The notes under the pieces are model-generated. The model was given only the letters and a program-made list of their open reading frames with translations, made no database searches and was not told the origin of the DNA. Made by a program: the position numbers and the translations under genes. From NCBI RefSeq assembly GCF_019320115.1, contig NC_089598.1, positions 82,170,059 through 82,234,058 on the forward strand: 64,000 bases of DNA. Direction: 5' to 3'. This document shows, piece after piece, positions 22,465 to 35,029 of the stretch (position 1 is its first letter; each line of letters begins with the position of its first letter). The DNA comes from Miscanthus floridulus. Taxonomy: Eukaryota; Streptophyta; Magnoliopsida; Poales; Poaceae.

Positions 22465-25400
22465 ATGTCCCTACCACCATCGAGCCCGCATCCAGCTGCC
22501 CCCACCTCCAATGGATCTATGGTGCCGCTCCGACATTACCTTCCAGCACATGGAAGTCTCATCCATCATGGTCTTTTCCATGCACAGACCTCGGCCGAGG
22601 AGTGGTTGCTGCCCAACAAGGAGTAGCTACCATCGCGACCTAACGGCTATGTGGTATCGTTCGCTCACTTCCATGAGCGTGGGTTCATGACCCCTGCCCA
22701 CAAATTTCTTCGAGGGCTGCTTCATTACTACAAGATTGAGCTGTAGCACCTCAATCCCAATGGGATCTAGCATATTGTGGCATTCATCGCCCTATGTGAG
22801 GGATTCCTAGGGATCAGTCCCCACTTCGATCTATGGTGGCACTTCTTCACCGTCACCCTCCAAAAGAAGAGGGAGAAGAGTGGTAGGTAGGAGCTGCATA
22901 TGCTAATGGGATGCGCCGACATCCACCTCCAGAACAACTGGGTTGGCGAGTACCCATCTATGCGGCTGTTGACCTCCAACAAGGGGTGTCATTCGCAGTG
23001 CTTCTATCTCAAGAATGACACCACTGCCCCCTGCCGGAGTTCACCGGGTGCCTAATTGAAGAGGCCCCAGAGTCATGGAGGAAGTGGGGTGTCCTAGAGA
23101 AGGATAAGAAGAAGATCTAGGACCACCTTGCCGCCATCCACATCCTGAAGGAGAGCAGCCTGAAGGTGTTGGGCATCATCGGGGCCTACCACGCAAGGAG
23201 GGTGGTGCCGTTGATGAGGTGCGTGCTCCCGCTGTACGTGATGGTGCCCGAGGCATCATTCGATGAGAGGACACATGCCAAGGGAGTGCTCTCCCACTCT
23301 AAGGTTGCACAACACATTAAGGAGGTGATGGAGCCTTTGTGGGATGACGCGGGCGCCCCCTTGATTTTGTGTACCCGGTGTCGGGCATCCTCTGATGCGG
23401 CCAGAGCCAGACTACGTTGTCTTTGTAAGTTCCCCCTTTTTGGGGCTTCTCTTCAATTGATCTCCTGACCTCTTGATACTAACATTGAGAGGGGGGACCA
23501 GCCGAGGGACCTTGTCCTCATGGATCACCTGGCTCCATTGCCGAGGGATTCGTCCATAAGGGCAGCGAATCACACTAAGGGTGAGCGGCTGAGGAAGGCA
23601 AAGGAGGACAAGAGGAAGAAGAGGCAGCAAAAGCTACAGGCATGGGAGCGAGGGGAGGACACCGATAGTGACAATGATGATGACGAGGAAGACAACGATG
23701 AGGTAGTCGATGACATCGAGTGGGATGATCTAGAGAGCGAGGATGTGCAGACAGATATCGGCTCATCCTTGCAGGAGTTGGGACCCTTCCCATTCCATGG
23801 AGGGGAGGGCATGTCCATGGAACTAATGGAGACGAGCTAGATGAAAGGTCCTAATATGGCCAAAGGGGGGGTGAATGGCCTATTTGAAAATCTACAAACC
23901 AACTAGAGCAATTTGATTAGTATAACAAATAGCAAAATGCAAACTTGCTCTAGCTCACCAAGGGTTGCAAGCAACCTATCCAACAATTTTAGTTACTATG
24001 ATCACTAGTCACACAATTTGCTAAGTCAGTACTCACTAAGAGCTCTCACACTTGCTACACTAAAGAGGTCCACTAGATGAACTCAAATTACAAAGGAAGC
24101 TCTCAATTCTAAGCAAGCTCTCAATTCTAACTACACTAAAGAGCTTACTCAACTAGTTTGTGAGAATATAAATGAGTGAGTAGGGTGATTATACCACCGT
24201 GTAGAGGAGTGAACCAATCACAAGATGAACACTAAATCAATCATCAAGAGAATACCAAAGGGCAAGAGACAACCAATTTTCTCCTGAGGTTCACGTGCTT
24301 GCCAACATGCTACGTCCCCATTGTGTCGACCAACACTTGGTGGTTCGGTGGCTAAGAGGTGTTGTATGATCCTCGTCCACATAATTGGACACCACAAGAG
24401 CCTACCCACAAGTGAGGTAACTCAATGACACGAGCAATCCACTAGGGTTACCTTTTGGTGCTCCACCGGGGAAGGCACAAGTCCCCTCACAATCACCGGG
24501 AGATGGTCACGAACAATCATCAACTTGTGCCAATCCTCCTCCGCTGCACCAAGACATCTAGGTGGTGGCAACCACCAAGAGCAACAAGTGAATCCCACAG
24601 CGAAACACAAATACCAAGTGCCTCTAGATGCAATCACTCAAGCAATGCACTTGGATTCTCTCCCAATCTCACAAAGATGATGAATCAATGATGGAGATGA
24701 GTGAGAGGGCTTTGGCTAAGCTCACAAGGTTGCTATGTGAATGCAAATGGCCAAGAGAGTGAGCTTGAGCTAGCCATGGGGCTTAAAATAAAGAGCCCCC
24801 ACGAATAGAGCCATTAGCTCTCTGTTCTCTAAAAAGTCGGGGCAATCGAACGCACTGGTTAGATCAACCAGATGTAGGACCTAGCGTCCGGTCGCGTGAT
24901 GCATGCCACATGGCCCCTACTTCAAATGTTGATTGCCCTATCTCAATGGTCATTAGTATATTTATGTTATGACCAGACACACTATAGTGTACGGCCGGAC
25001 ACAGGACCCCAGCGTTCGGTCACTTCCAGTAAGGTACCACTCACGATCGGACGCGTTCGATCACGCCTGACCAGACTCACCCAGTGTCCGATCACTCCCT
25101 GTCAGCTCTGTGCACTGCCACATCAGCATAGCCAGATGCTGAACAGTGTTCAACTAGGGTCTGGTTGCCTATGTCTGGTCAAGAGACCAAGGGCAGCCTT
25201 CACTGCACGCCACTGACTGAACACAAGACCCCAGCATCTAGTCACTGTGTGACCAGCATCTGGTGCACTCTATGAAACCCTGTCTTTTCTATATAGGGCG
25301 CCGGAGAAGTTTTGAACCCTTGCTCCCAAGTGCTAAACACAATGTGTATCACCTTTTGTGCACGTGTGTTAGCATATTTTCACAAATGTTTTCAAGGGTG

Positions 25401-27895
25401 TTAGCACTCCACTATATCCTAAATGCATATGCAATGAGTTAGAAAATCTAGTGGCACTTTGATAACCGCATTTCAATATGAGTTTCACCCCTCTTAATAG
25501 TATGGCTATCAATCCTAAATGTGATCACACTCTCTAAGTGTCTTGATCACTAAACCAAAAAGCTCCTATCAATTTCACCTTTGCCTTGAGCATTTTGTTT
25601 TTCTTTCCTCTTTTCCAAGTCCAAGCATTTGATCAACACCATGGCATCACCATTATCATGTTATGATCTTCATTTGCTTCATCACTTGGAGCAGTGCTGC
25701 CTATCTCATAATCACTTTGATAAACTAGGTTAGCACTTAGGGTTTCATCAATTCACCAAAAACCAAACTAGAGCTTTCATCGGACCGTCGGCTTGCCCCA
25801 GGAGCCAACAGGGGCGAGCGACTCTGCTGCTTTGCCCGAGGTGCCAGCGGAGGCGGGTGGCTCTACTGTTGCACCCCAAGATCCAAGGGGAGTGAGCCCC
25901 CCTACTCAGGGGCAGGGGGTGAGCTCAAAATGGCCTTGCCCTAACAAGGCGGAGCAGAGGTCTTGGGGTTCGCCCCTAAACGTATCTACCGCCCAACAAC
26001 ACCGATGTGAGTCATCAGCTCCTCTATTTTTCCCTATTTTGGTCAGATTTCATCGTGACTTATGCTTTTCATTTCTTGCAGCATCATGAGGCAATGTAAT
26101 CCTTTGGCACTAGCGCTAAAGAAGAGCGTCGCCCTTCAAGCGGGGCGGTAATCGTCGGTTGGCATCGCACCTGTTTCAGGCGGGAGCGGCGTCGGTGTGA
26201 CTACGTCGCCAGCTGATCAGGCACCACCCATGGTGGCACCCATGCCCTCGACAGAACAAGTAGGCACAGGGGTTCAAGGGATGCCTTCAGAGGTCGCTGA
26301 GCAGCCAGCGATGGAGGTGATACCGCTGCCGACGATGATGCGAATGGAGCTATCAACCGTGCTCGTGGCGCCGACCGTGGTGAGCGTGATTTAGCCTGTC
26401 AAGCCACTACCGATGTAGGCGGAGGTGGTGGTGGCTATGATAGGTGGGCCACAGCTGGACGCAACTGTGGCGGTGTCTGAGGCAGTAGCATGACCTGTGC
26501 CACTAGTGGCCCAAGCGACGGTGCCTGACGTGAGCCGGATGGTGGGGGACATGGCCGAGGGGTCCCTAGACATCATGGTGGTGACAAAGAGGACTAGCAG
26601 GTAATTGTCCCTACCCTTGATGTTAGTAGGCAGTGACTCACTCGGGTGGGGTGAGCCCCTGCTTCGGTGGACAAATCCGCTAGAGCTGACGTCGATGCTC
26701 TTCACCCTCGATGATGCCACCAAGAGCATGGAGCGAGAGAGCCTTGACATGGGGATCATGTCCATGCTAGAAGCCTTAGACCATGCTAGGGGTGCCTTCC
26801 ACAACATCGTCATTCCCTCTAGCTAGGTACTCGCTTGATCCTGCCTTTTGCCTTTTTCTTTCTTGACGTATTTTTTGTGTTCTGACCATCATCTCCTTTT
26901 AGTCCCTTATCGCTCGTAACCAGGGGAAATCTTGGTTCCTTTGTGAGCAGAAGGAAAACTGGGACCACCTCGACGAGGTGGTGTGGATACATGAGGATGT
27001 GAGCATCTAGCTTGTTGCCACCCAGCAGAGGGTGGCTGAGCTGACTCCCCTTGCTGAGGAGGCGGACAGTCTCCGATTGCGGGTGGCCGAGGCCCATCAG
27101 CATGCGGACGAGGCCGAGAGGGCATTCGAGGCCCTATCGGCGAGATTGTGGAAGGATGATTAGGAGGCTACCAAGGTCAGGAGGGAGCAAGACGAGCTGT
27201 TCTAGAAGGACATTGAGACCCACTGGCGGATCCTCAACCTTCTGGCTGAGGTTGAGAAGGAGCAGGAGCTAAAGCTGAGAGCCGAGGAGAAGCTCACAAC
27301 CCTAGAGAAGAGGGTTAGACTAGATGTTGAGGTGATCGCCCAGCTATGCAAGGAGCGAGATGAGCTACTCCAAACCACAGAGAGGCTCTACTCAGAGCGT
27401 GGCACGACCCTCTGAGAGCGCGATGACACATAGCATAAGGTTGGCTCTCTCTAGGCCGAGCTTGGAACCATGATGACCTAGAGGCTAGAGGCCAAGGGCA
27501 CCTCTACCGGGCTAGGCACGAACCTCACCAAGGTGAGGATGATCCTTCAGGCGAAGAGCGACGAGCTCGGTATCCTAAGCGCCACCCTTGGAGTGGTCTA
27601 CAATGACCTAGAGGTAGTGCGGTTGGAGGGGACTAGTTCACTCATAGCCTGTGCCATCAAGATCATGGCGTGGGTGTGCCAGCTCAAGAGGAATGCCCTT
27701 TGCGCTGAGGTCAACCAATCCTTCATGATTGCTTATTCTCATTACAGGGACAACATTGACCTACAGACAATGAGTCTTGGCTTCATGCCTGGCTATGAAG
27801 CCCATGAGCTAGATGAGATAGAGACGACGATGGCTCCCCTTTTGTGGGACCTGGTGGACAAGATAGAAGACATAGTTCTCCTCCGAAGGGGTTAG
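22465..27895 (+). pseudogene. Spliced pseudogene of the 'putative gypsy type transposon' family (PF04195-like), antisense inside element A
   Basis: From ATG 22465 the frame gives the family's N-terminal domain: EEWLLPNKE, GYVVSFAHFHERGF, HIVAFIALCEGFLGI, HFDLWWHFFTVTLQKK (about 22590-22870). A long acidic/basic linker follows (DSDNDDDEEDNDEVVDDIEW, ~23660). The 3' half is a long coiled coil (VAELTPLAEEADSLRLRVAE, ~27030) and a closing block to TAG at 27893. Introns are visible: 23425-23489 (gtaagt, branch-like tactaac), 26007-26081 (gtgagt...ttgcag) and 26827-26902 (...ttttag). It is split by a solo LTR at 23842-25779. Many stops, nearly all TAG where Gln is expected (KIEL*HLN, GSL*AEL). Maize Grande elements carry a similar antisense extra gene. 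The function in the element is unknown. Confidence 0.75.
23842..25779 (+). mobile_element. Solo LTR 2 (1.94 kb), relative of solo LTR 1
   Basis: Starts TGAAAGGTCCTAATATGG, ends AGAGCTTTCA; same termini and end segments as 1437-3444 (e.g. 'tagtatggctatc', 'cctttgccttgagc'). It splits the antisense gene of element A. Flanking pentamers CTAGA and TCGGA are not identical, although all three differences are transitions, so either the TSD has decayed or the insertion rearranged. The middle (24830-25300) is a run of 'gtccggtca'-type words not present in solo LTR 1. Confidence 0.75.
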
Positions 27896-28408
27896 TTAGT
27901 CAGATAGGTTGGGTAATCATTCATGTAACAAGCAGACAAGCTCTAACCCTTCTGTACTATCGAACAAACTTATCATTTTGTTTCATTTCATTGAGTTTGT
28001 TTTTCCTTCCTTTTTATGTGTGAAAAGGGGTTCATGTGTTCTGATCCTTCCGTTTATTAAGACCGTAGGGCCCTAGGTGCAAGTGGGAAACTCTGATTAC
28101 GCTAGTAAGAAAAAGTGTCATAGCCGCTGGGGCATAGGTTTCTTGCATTCCAACCAGCCTTGCTCAGTCATTCATTTCCGTAGACCTTGCCACTAGGTCT
28201 AACATGAGGGAAAGGTTAGGTGTGGTGACTGTTGCAGAAAGGGTGTATTTATACCCTTATCGGCCCTCGAGTGAGATCCAACCCCTTGCCGTTGCTGGGG
28301 TCGGGTGTCACTAAAGATTAAGGAGAGGATAGCGAAATTAGTAGGAGAAAACATCTCTTGTTTTCACACGTATCCCCTCCCTAGGTTCTGAGCCACCGTT
28401 CTACAACT
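27896..28408 (-). other. Spacer of element A with one copy of a dispersed ~230-bp repeat
   Basis: Non-coding stretch after the antisense gene. About 28060-28320 matches segments at 35260-35490, 35940-36150 and 36170-36420 (shared phrases 'ctggggcatagg', 'ttgctggggtcgggtgtcac'). Confidence 0.5.
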
Positions 28409-28413
28409 GTGTG

Positions 28414-31400
28414 TGTAACACCCCAGGTGTTTGTCACCAGTTAAGCAATGGGTTTAAACTCAAACATGACATGTTAAGTGGTGATGAAAGTTTCAAGATC
28501 AAATCTACAAAATGAGCGACCACTTAAACTTGGATCATGCACCATTGCTTACATGTTGCCCTTTCCAAAAAGTATGCTTGAGTAATGTTGGATCTACTTC
28601 TTTCATGTGCCTCACATCAATTTCCACCCACATGGATGATTGGAAAAGTTTCGTGAAGTTTGGGATCAAAAAGTTACATGAAATGATAAGTTATAATCTT
28701 TCTTGGATTTCTTTATTAAGTGAATGGAATTATAGATCATCAACCAAACCTTGCTACCTTGCCCAAACGACTCAAATTGAAATCTACAACAAAAGTCATG
28801 AAGGGTTCATGTTGAGAAAGGTCAAGTAAACGCCTCAATCGGTAATGAGCTCTAATTTAAGCTTTACCGTGATGCTACATTAACCTGGTTTGAAATATGG
28901 CTTACCTTGTTTGCATGGCAGTGCACCCTTAAGCAAAGTTGTAGTACTTGATTATATAAACAACTTTTATTTTTGGGTCATGAGCTAATTCAGTGCTTAA
29001 CTTGGTCATTTAGAGCTCACAATAATCAGCATGGTACTGTTTTGGAACTTAGGAAAATTTTCTAAGTCAAAGTGAGTTTACAGTTTCGATGTGCCTGACT
29101 TTGTGACGATGCAACTTGATATCCTTTGCGAATTAGATCAAGATCACTTAAGAAAAGTTGGAGATGGTATGTAGATCTATAACTTTTATTAAAAGAGTTT
29201 TTGCTAACTCATCGCGGTTTAGGAGTTACGGAGGCACGAAATATGGGTTTCAGTTGTATTTTTGAGGTAGAATTGGAGATTTGAATTTGGTGAACAGTGG
29301 CAGACCGACTTCTGCTGCCGGGCGCCGCGTGGCCGCCATTGCCTAGCTCTCTTGCCGCGTGCCCTGCCTCCTTTACCACGCGCCCTGCCTTCCCTGCGCA
29401 GCACAGAGGTGGACGCCGAGCTCCCCACTCCTCAGCGCTCTCCCTCACTCGCTATTTCTAGCTCCCCCTCGCCTCGCTCCGCTCCGCGCCGGGGCGCACG
29501 TCCACCATGGACGCGAGCTGAGCTCGCTGCCGCTGCTGTGCTACGCGCCTCCAGCCAAGTGCCGCCACCAGCTCGGCCTCCCTAGCCTCGCAGCCGCCTC
29601 GCGCCACCGCCGTTCTCACCCATGTGCGCGGCGAACCACCGGAGCGTCGCCACCGCCATGGCCGAGCTCTGCCGCCACCGCGTTCTGCCGCTCCACCACT
29701 CCTCGGCCAGAGCCAAGAGCCTCAGCGCCCTCGCCTTCACCTGCCGTGCACGTCGGACCCCTTAGCCAACCCCCTCCATCGCCTGTGCTGCTCGTCGTCG
29801 GAGCCGCGGCCGTCGCCGCCGCTTGCTGCCGTGGCCGTGCCACCACAAGCCGCCTCGGGCCGAGCTAGACAGACCAGCGGGTGCACGTGGACCCCCTGGT
29901 GCTCCGCCGCCGCCCCATCGTCGCCGACGAGCCTCCTCCGGCCGGATTCGATGAAGTCCAGTGCATCCTCTGCTCCAAATCCCGTCAGGGACCTCGTCTT
30001 AAAATTCGACTAAAGGGAAGGGCCTAAATGCGATGTCATTGACTCAAGTGAATAGTGCCTCGAGGGACCTATTTGTTGTAAATTGGGTGAAACTTTGGAA
30101 ATTCATAGTAAATCGTAGAAAATTCGTAAAATAGTAAATGAGGACTTTTTGGAATCCTTGTGAAATTCTCTATGCACTAGATCTATAATATGTCAGGTTT
30201 TAGTTTAAAGTTTTATCTGTAAAAATGGATTTGTGCAGTCAGGGTTTGAATGCTAGTCTTACTTGTTTTTTTTATAACTGCAGTTGATGTGCTCAAATAA
30301 ATGTGAAATTTTTGTGGAGTGCTACTAAGGTGATTGTTGTTATCTGGTAAAAATTTCATGAGTTTAGGATTTATAGTTTAAGAGTTATAAAAATAACAAA
30401 TGCCCTGTTTTGATTTGCTCCTATTCTGAACAGTTCTGCATGTTTGAATTAATTGGCTCAGTTAAGTTATGAATCATGATTTGATGACAATACATGAGTT
30501 TTAGTACTTTTCTTAAGATTTCCAAAAAGTTAAATATCATGATTTTTGGCTAAGTAGATCTTGAGTTATACTTGCTTAAATCTCTGTGGCTGTTTCTGCC
30601 CAAACCCAGATAGGGTTTCCTTGTTCTTACTGTGGGGCCTTCTTAGTAGTAGAATTAGCTTTAGGTGTTTACAACAAAGTTGTTTAGAATTTGCTAAGAT
30701 TTCTAAAGAGTCTAGAACCACATTTATTGGACCTATATAACTCCATTTATAGCTGTTTAAAGTGGCATGTCAGTTTCTGTCTATGTTTTGGACAGAGGTG
30801 CAATTATTGGATTAGTTGACCCTTCTAACTGTAGAATCATCTTAATATGAGAATAAGAAAGTTGTAGGTAACTTCCTAAGCTTTTCAAAAAGTTATGGTT
30901 CATGTTTGTTGGAGGTCTAGAACTCCAGTGATGCTTCTCTGATGATGCTATCCGTTTTCTATACTACTGCTGTTGGGCTGGATTTGCAGTTTTGCTTGTG
31001 CAATTATTTTCGTGGTGTAAATGATGTTTGCTATGGTTGTAGTGAATACAAAAGTTGTAGCAAATTTCATAATCTTGCTTGTGTTCAAATTGTAAGACCA
31101 TAGGCCTGATAGTTTAGGAGTTACATGACTTTTAAGTCTTCTATCAAGTTTTGATTTTATTCTGAGCAGATCCGAAAGATGCTAGTGTTTGATGTAGTTA
31201 GGATTTGAATGAGTTTTTGGTGATAATAACAAAGTTGTAGATAATTCATGTATCTAGATTCTGTTAAAAATTGGTGGTATTTGGCCAAGTAGTTTGTGAG
31301 TTATGCCTGTTTAAAGTTGGGTTACAGAATTGATTACTCTCTGTCTTGTTTAGACCAGTTTCTGTAAATGTATAATTTCGACCTACTTAACTTGTGAATC

Positions 31401-33454
31401 ATGCTGTGATGGTTATAGATGAAATGCAGATAATTTCATAAGCTTTCCATAATGTCTTCTTGCAAGTCATTTGGATTTGTGTAACTCCAGTTATAGCTAA
31501 ATCTTGTAGCTGTTGCTTGCATGTCCAGAAATTGACAGATTCCAATTATAGTTGTTTGCTTGTATATTGCTAAGTGTGGCTCATACCTTTGATGATGGTT
31601 GAGTTAGAGTACCTGTGATCTTGGGAAACTTGTGTCATGCTTGGTGTTGTCATCTTCTTTGCTATCGTGGCATGATAAATTGTGCGATATTTATAGTAAG
31701 CAATGCGAAGTGCTTGTGCATGTTAACGTAACCTTGTGCTTGTCTTACTTACTGCATGCGATGCATTGTCTATTGCCCTTCCATGTATTCATACACATGC
31801 ATCTTGCATCTCATTTAGGTACGCTAGATGAACAACGTGAAGGATGTGATGTGGAGTCAAACCCGAAGACGGTGTTTGGTGGATCTATCTCGAAGATGGA
31901 AGGACTAAGCAAGTGCTAGGACCGGAGATGTCACCAAGTCGGTGCAAGCTAACTGAACTGACTTGTGTCGGATCCCAGGCAAGCCCCGGAGCATTATAAG
32001 TCTCCCAGTAATTTACAAATGTTTACTACGTATTTATGATTGATGCATTAGGTTATAAGAGTTGAATGAAACCACTTGATGCATGTACATTCCTTGTCCA
32101 GATATTACACCTTTAACCAGTATAGGTCCAGGATCGAATATATATGCTTAGCCATGCTTAGACCGGTAGAAGTCGGGTGATGTCCTGTCACCTGTGAGAT
32201 GTAGGTGGATACCGGAGCACGGTTGGCTATATCTGCTATCGTGGAATAGAACCATGAGGTAAAAGTAAATTGAGACCGGACGGGAAGTCGATAGAGAAGC
32301 AACAAGACATGGAGGTCTTGGGTGTGGACTTATCCCCGTCTATGTCGATTAAGGACCGTACCGTTGTTGGCGCTTCTGACAAGATTGAACGCATGCCTCT
32401 CACTTAGCTGGCCGGATAACTCGTTCCGACCGCGAAGCCGAGTAATTCAACTCAGGCCGGGAACCGTTCTGTTGTGCGCTCCTTCCGGGGAACGATCAGA
32501 CTGAGCCCAAGGGTAGGCTTGGCCTGAGCATCCTGGCATCTGGTGTTCCAGATTGTGCGGCGCGGTACGGACCCGTGAAATGTGTACCTGAGTTGTACCA
32601 AAGGTGACCGTTGATCTGGTCTGCCTGGGTTTGTGTTAGGAATAAATTCCCAGCTGGTTGAAATCGATTCGAATCGCCGTCTCTCCCGGATAGTGAGAAA
32701 CTTGGCTAGTCCCAACATCGTAGTAATTGGATTATGGAATGTGATGGTTCGGATAAACATGGAATTACTATACCTGCTATGGTTACTATTGTATGCTCTA
32801 AAAAGATATACCACATGTTTGGCACAGGATAGTTGCTAATCTAGAGATGGATAGTTCTAATTAACTTGATGACAGAATTATAATGGTATAATTGAGTTAA
32901 TCGCTTTTTATGCAAAATGTTGTCAAGCTACCTCCACTTATAAAGCCTTGCATACTCCTTGGAGTCAATTTTATTTCTGGTTATGACGGGTAAGTCTAGC
33001 TGAGTACATTCGAGTACTCAGGGTTTATCCCACCATGTTGCAGGTGAGGTTTCGGCCTGTTGAAGATGGTGGCTAACCGCCGGTGGGCTCGGTGACTCTA
33101 TATTTATTCTCATCTATATGCTTTTATCTGAGGATGTCACTTATGCTAGCAATGTATTTGGAACTCATATTAATGAAATCCTTCGAAAGCAATGTTGTTT
33201 TCACTAATCGGTTTTGAAATCCAAACTTGTATTATTATTTATGAACCTATTTGTAATATTATTTCCGCTGCAACTCTGCGTATGTGATGTGTATTTGCTT
33301 AATCACGCGATCTTGGTTGTGAAGTTGATTTACCGAGGTCCTGCGTGACACTCGGCGGACTACTGGGTTTATATAAGTGAGAGTATGCGCGTGTCAACGT
33401 GTTAAGCGGGGACAGCCGTACTTGATCTTGTATAAATTGGGCGGTTCTGTCATA
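28414..33454 (+). mobile_element. Solo LTR 3 (5.0 kb), long Tekay/Del-type gypsy LTR, TSD GTGTG
   Basis: Begins TGTAACACCCC and ends GGCGGTTCTGTCATA (terminal CA decayed to TA). It is flanked by GTGTG at 28409-28413 and 33455-33459. The start TGTAACACCC and very long LTR are typical of grass Tekay/Del chromoviruses. A GC-rich block at 29300-30010 is open in several frames but has no domain and sits where such LTRs carry a leader. The AT-rich body follows, then a 3' part with polyadenylation-like sequence. There is no internal region or second LTR, so it is a solo LTR in A's spacer. Confidence 0.8.
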
Positions 33455-33489
33455 GTGTGTTTAGTTTCCTTGTGAGTCCAACTTTCCTC

Positions 33490-34840
33490 AAGCCCCTATG
33501 CGTAGCAGGGGTACAGTCGAGGGTTGGCTTGTTTTTGTGATCGTCGCCCGGTCAGTGATTTCTGCAACTAGAGGGGTTGAGCTAACGCCACTGGCCTCAA
33601 TGGCTTGAGTGATGCGCTCGGTGATCTCGCTAACGGGCATGTTCAAGTGGAATCCAGGTCCATCATTTGAGACAGGGTCAGCAAATCCCTCATATGGCAT
33701 TCCACTGCTCCTTAACCCACCTTCCAGCAGATGCCCCCTCAATAGGGATTCTATGGCCTTGGCTGGAGGTTAGGATCGAACAAGAAGGTTGAGATGACCC
33801 TGTCTGCTTCTAGGTAGGTCGAGCAAAGGCCATTGGGGCTTATCTATGTTTTCTCCCCTGTCACTTGTTCAACGTGAGGTGGCCTTGGGCCCTCCATGCG
33901 TTGGCCTTCGAACCACAGTCTACTAATTTAGGGTCAGGCGGCTCGAGCCTCTGAGCCTTGTGGGGCTTGGTAGGGGCCGATCGTATTTCATGCATCACCC
34001 CGTCCTCAGTTTCCACAATCGGAGGGGCTGAGCTAACGACACTTTTCTCGATGGCTTGAGTGACGTGCTCGGTGAGCTCGCTAATGGGCATGTTCGAGTG
34101 GAATCTAGATTCGTCGTTCGTGATGGGGTCAGCAAAGCCCTCATGTGGCATTCCACTGCACCTTAACCCACCTTCTAGCAGATGCCCCTCAATGGGGAAT
34201 CTGTGGGTTTGGCTAGAGGTTAGGATCAAACAAAAAGGTTGAGATGACCCTGTTCACTTCTAGGAAGGTCGGGCGAAGGCCGCTGGGGCTCATTTGCATT
34301 TTCTCCCCTGGCTCTTGTTCGACGTGAGGCGGCCTCAGGGCCTCCACAGGCCTACCTTCGAACCTCGGTCTCCTGATTTAGGGTCTGGTGGCTCGAGTCC
34401 CCGAGCTCCATGGGGCTCAGTGGGGTCAGCCATATTTCATGCGTCACCCTATCCTCGGTTTCCACAACTGGAGGGGCTGAGCTAACGACACTTGCCTCGA
34501 TGGCTCGAGTGTCGCGCTCGGTGAGCTCGTAACAGGCATGTTCAAGTGGAATCCGAGTCCATCATCCATTGATGGGGTCGGCATAGCCCTCATGTGGCAT
34601 TCCACTACTCCTTAACCCACCTTCCACAGATGCCCGTGTCACTCCAGAGAGCGACTTAGGTGGCCCACTGGCCTCCCCTCGATGGAGATTCTATGGGCTT
34701 GGCTCGAGGTTAGAATCGAACAAGAAAGGTCGAGATGTCCCTGTCCGCTTCTGAGTAGGGTCAAGCAAGGCTACTGGGGCTCATCTCAGTTTTTCTCCCC
34801 TAATTCGAACCTCGGTCAATCACCGCTCATATCGAATGAG
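33490..34840 (-). repeat. Tandem array, ~450-bp unit, about three copies, in element A's spacer
   Basis: 'gaggggytgagctaacg' starts at 33571, 34022 and 34471, giving periods of 451 and 449 bp. The surrounding sequence ('ggcatgttcaagtggaatc', 'ggcattccact.ct.ccttaaccc', 'ttctcccc') keeps register. It lies between pol and the 3' LTR of element A, the place where several large plant gypsy elements carry fast-evolving tandem repeats. Confidence 0.8.
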
Positions 34841-34909
34841 ACGACTACCGCTTCATGATGCGACGCGAAGCGTTGTGATGCAGTAATTGCATATGCAATG
34901 CTTAGATGT

Positions 34910-34978
34910 ATGAGATGAATGAATGGATGGATGAATGAATGAATGTACGAATGAATGAGAATGGATGAATAAATAATC
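34910..34978. repeat. Imperfect (GAAT)n / (GGAT)n microsatellite
   Basis: About 65 bp of 'gaatgaatggatggatg'-type tetranucleotides. Confidence 0.7.
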
Positions 34979-35029
34979 ATGCAATGGCTAAAGAAAGGTG
35001 GGAATCGGTAAAGTTACCTCGATAGCTCA

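Noticed and set aside
23570..23818. Ser-rich minus-strand ORF
   Set aside because: Shadow of the acidic Asp/Glu-rich linker of the plus-strand pseudogene.
23842..25779. Reading this segment as an intron of the antisense gene
   Set aside because: It has LTR termini (TGAAAG...CTTTCA) shared with an independent copy at 1437-3444 that has its own TSD, so it is an insertion, not an intron.
29359..30013. Overlapping plus-strand ORFs of 129-169 codons, GC-rich, start-like context
   Set aside because: They lie wholly inside the solo LTR 28414-33454, are open in several frames at once because of base composition, and show no domain.
34910..34978. Possible CRISPR-like or regulatory short repeat
   Set aside because: It is a plain tetranucleotide microsatellite without spacers; the context is a plant retrotransposon.
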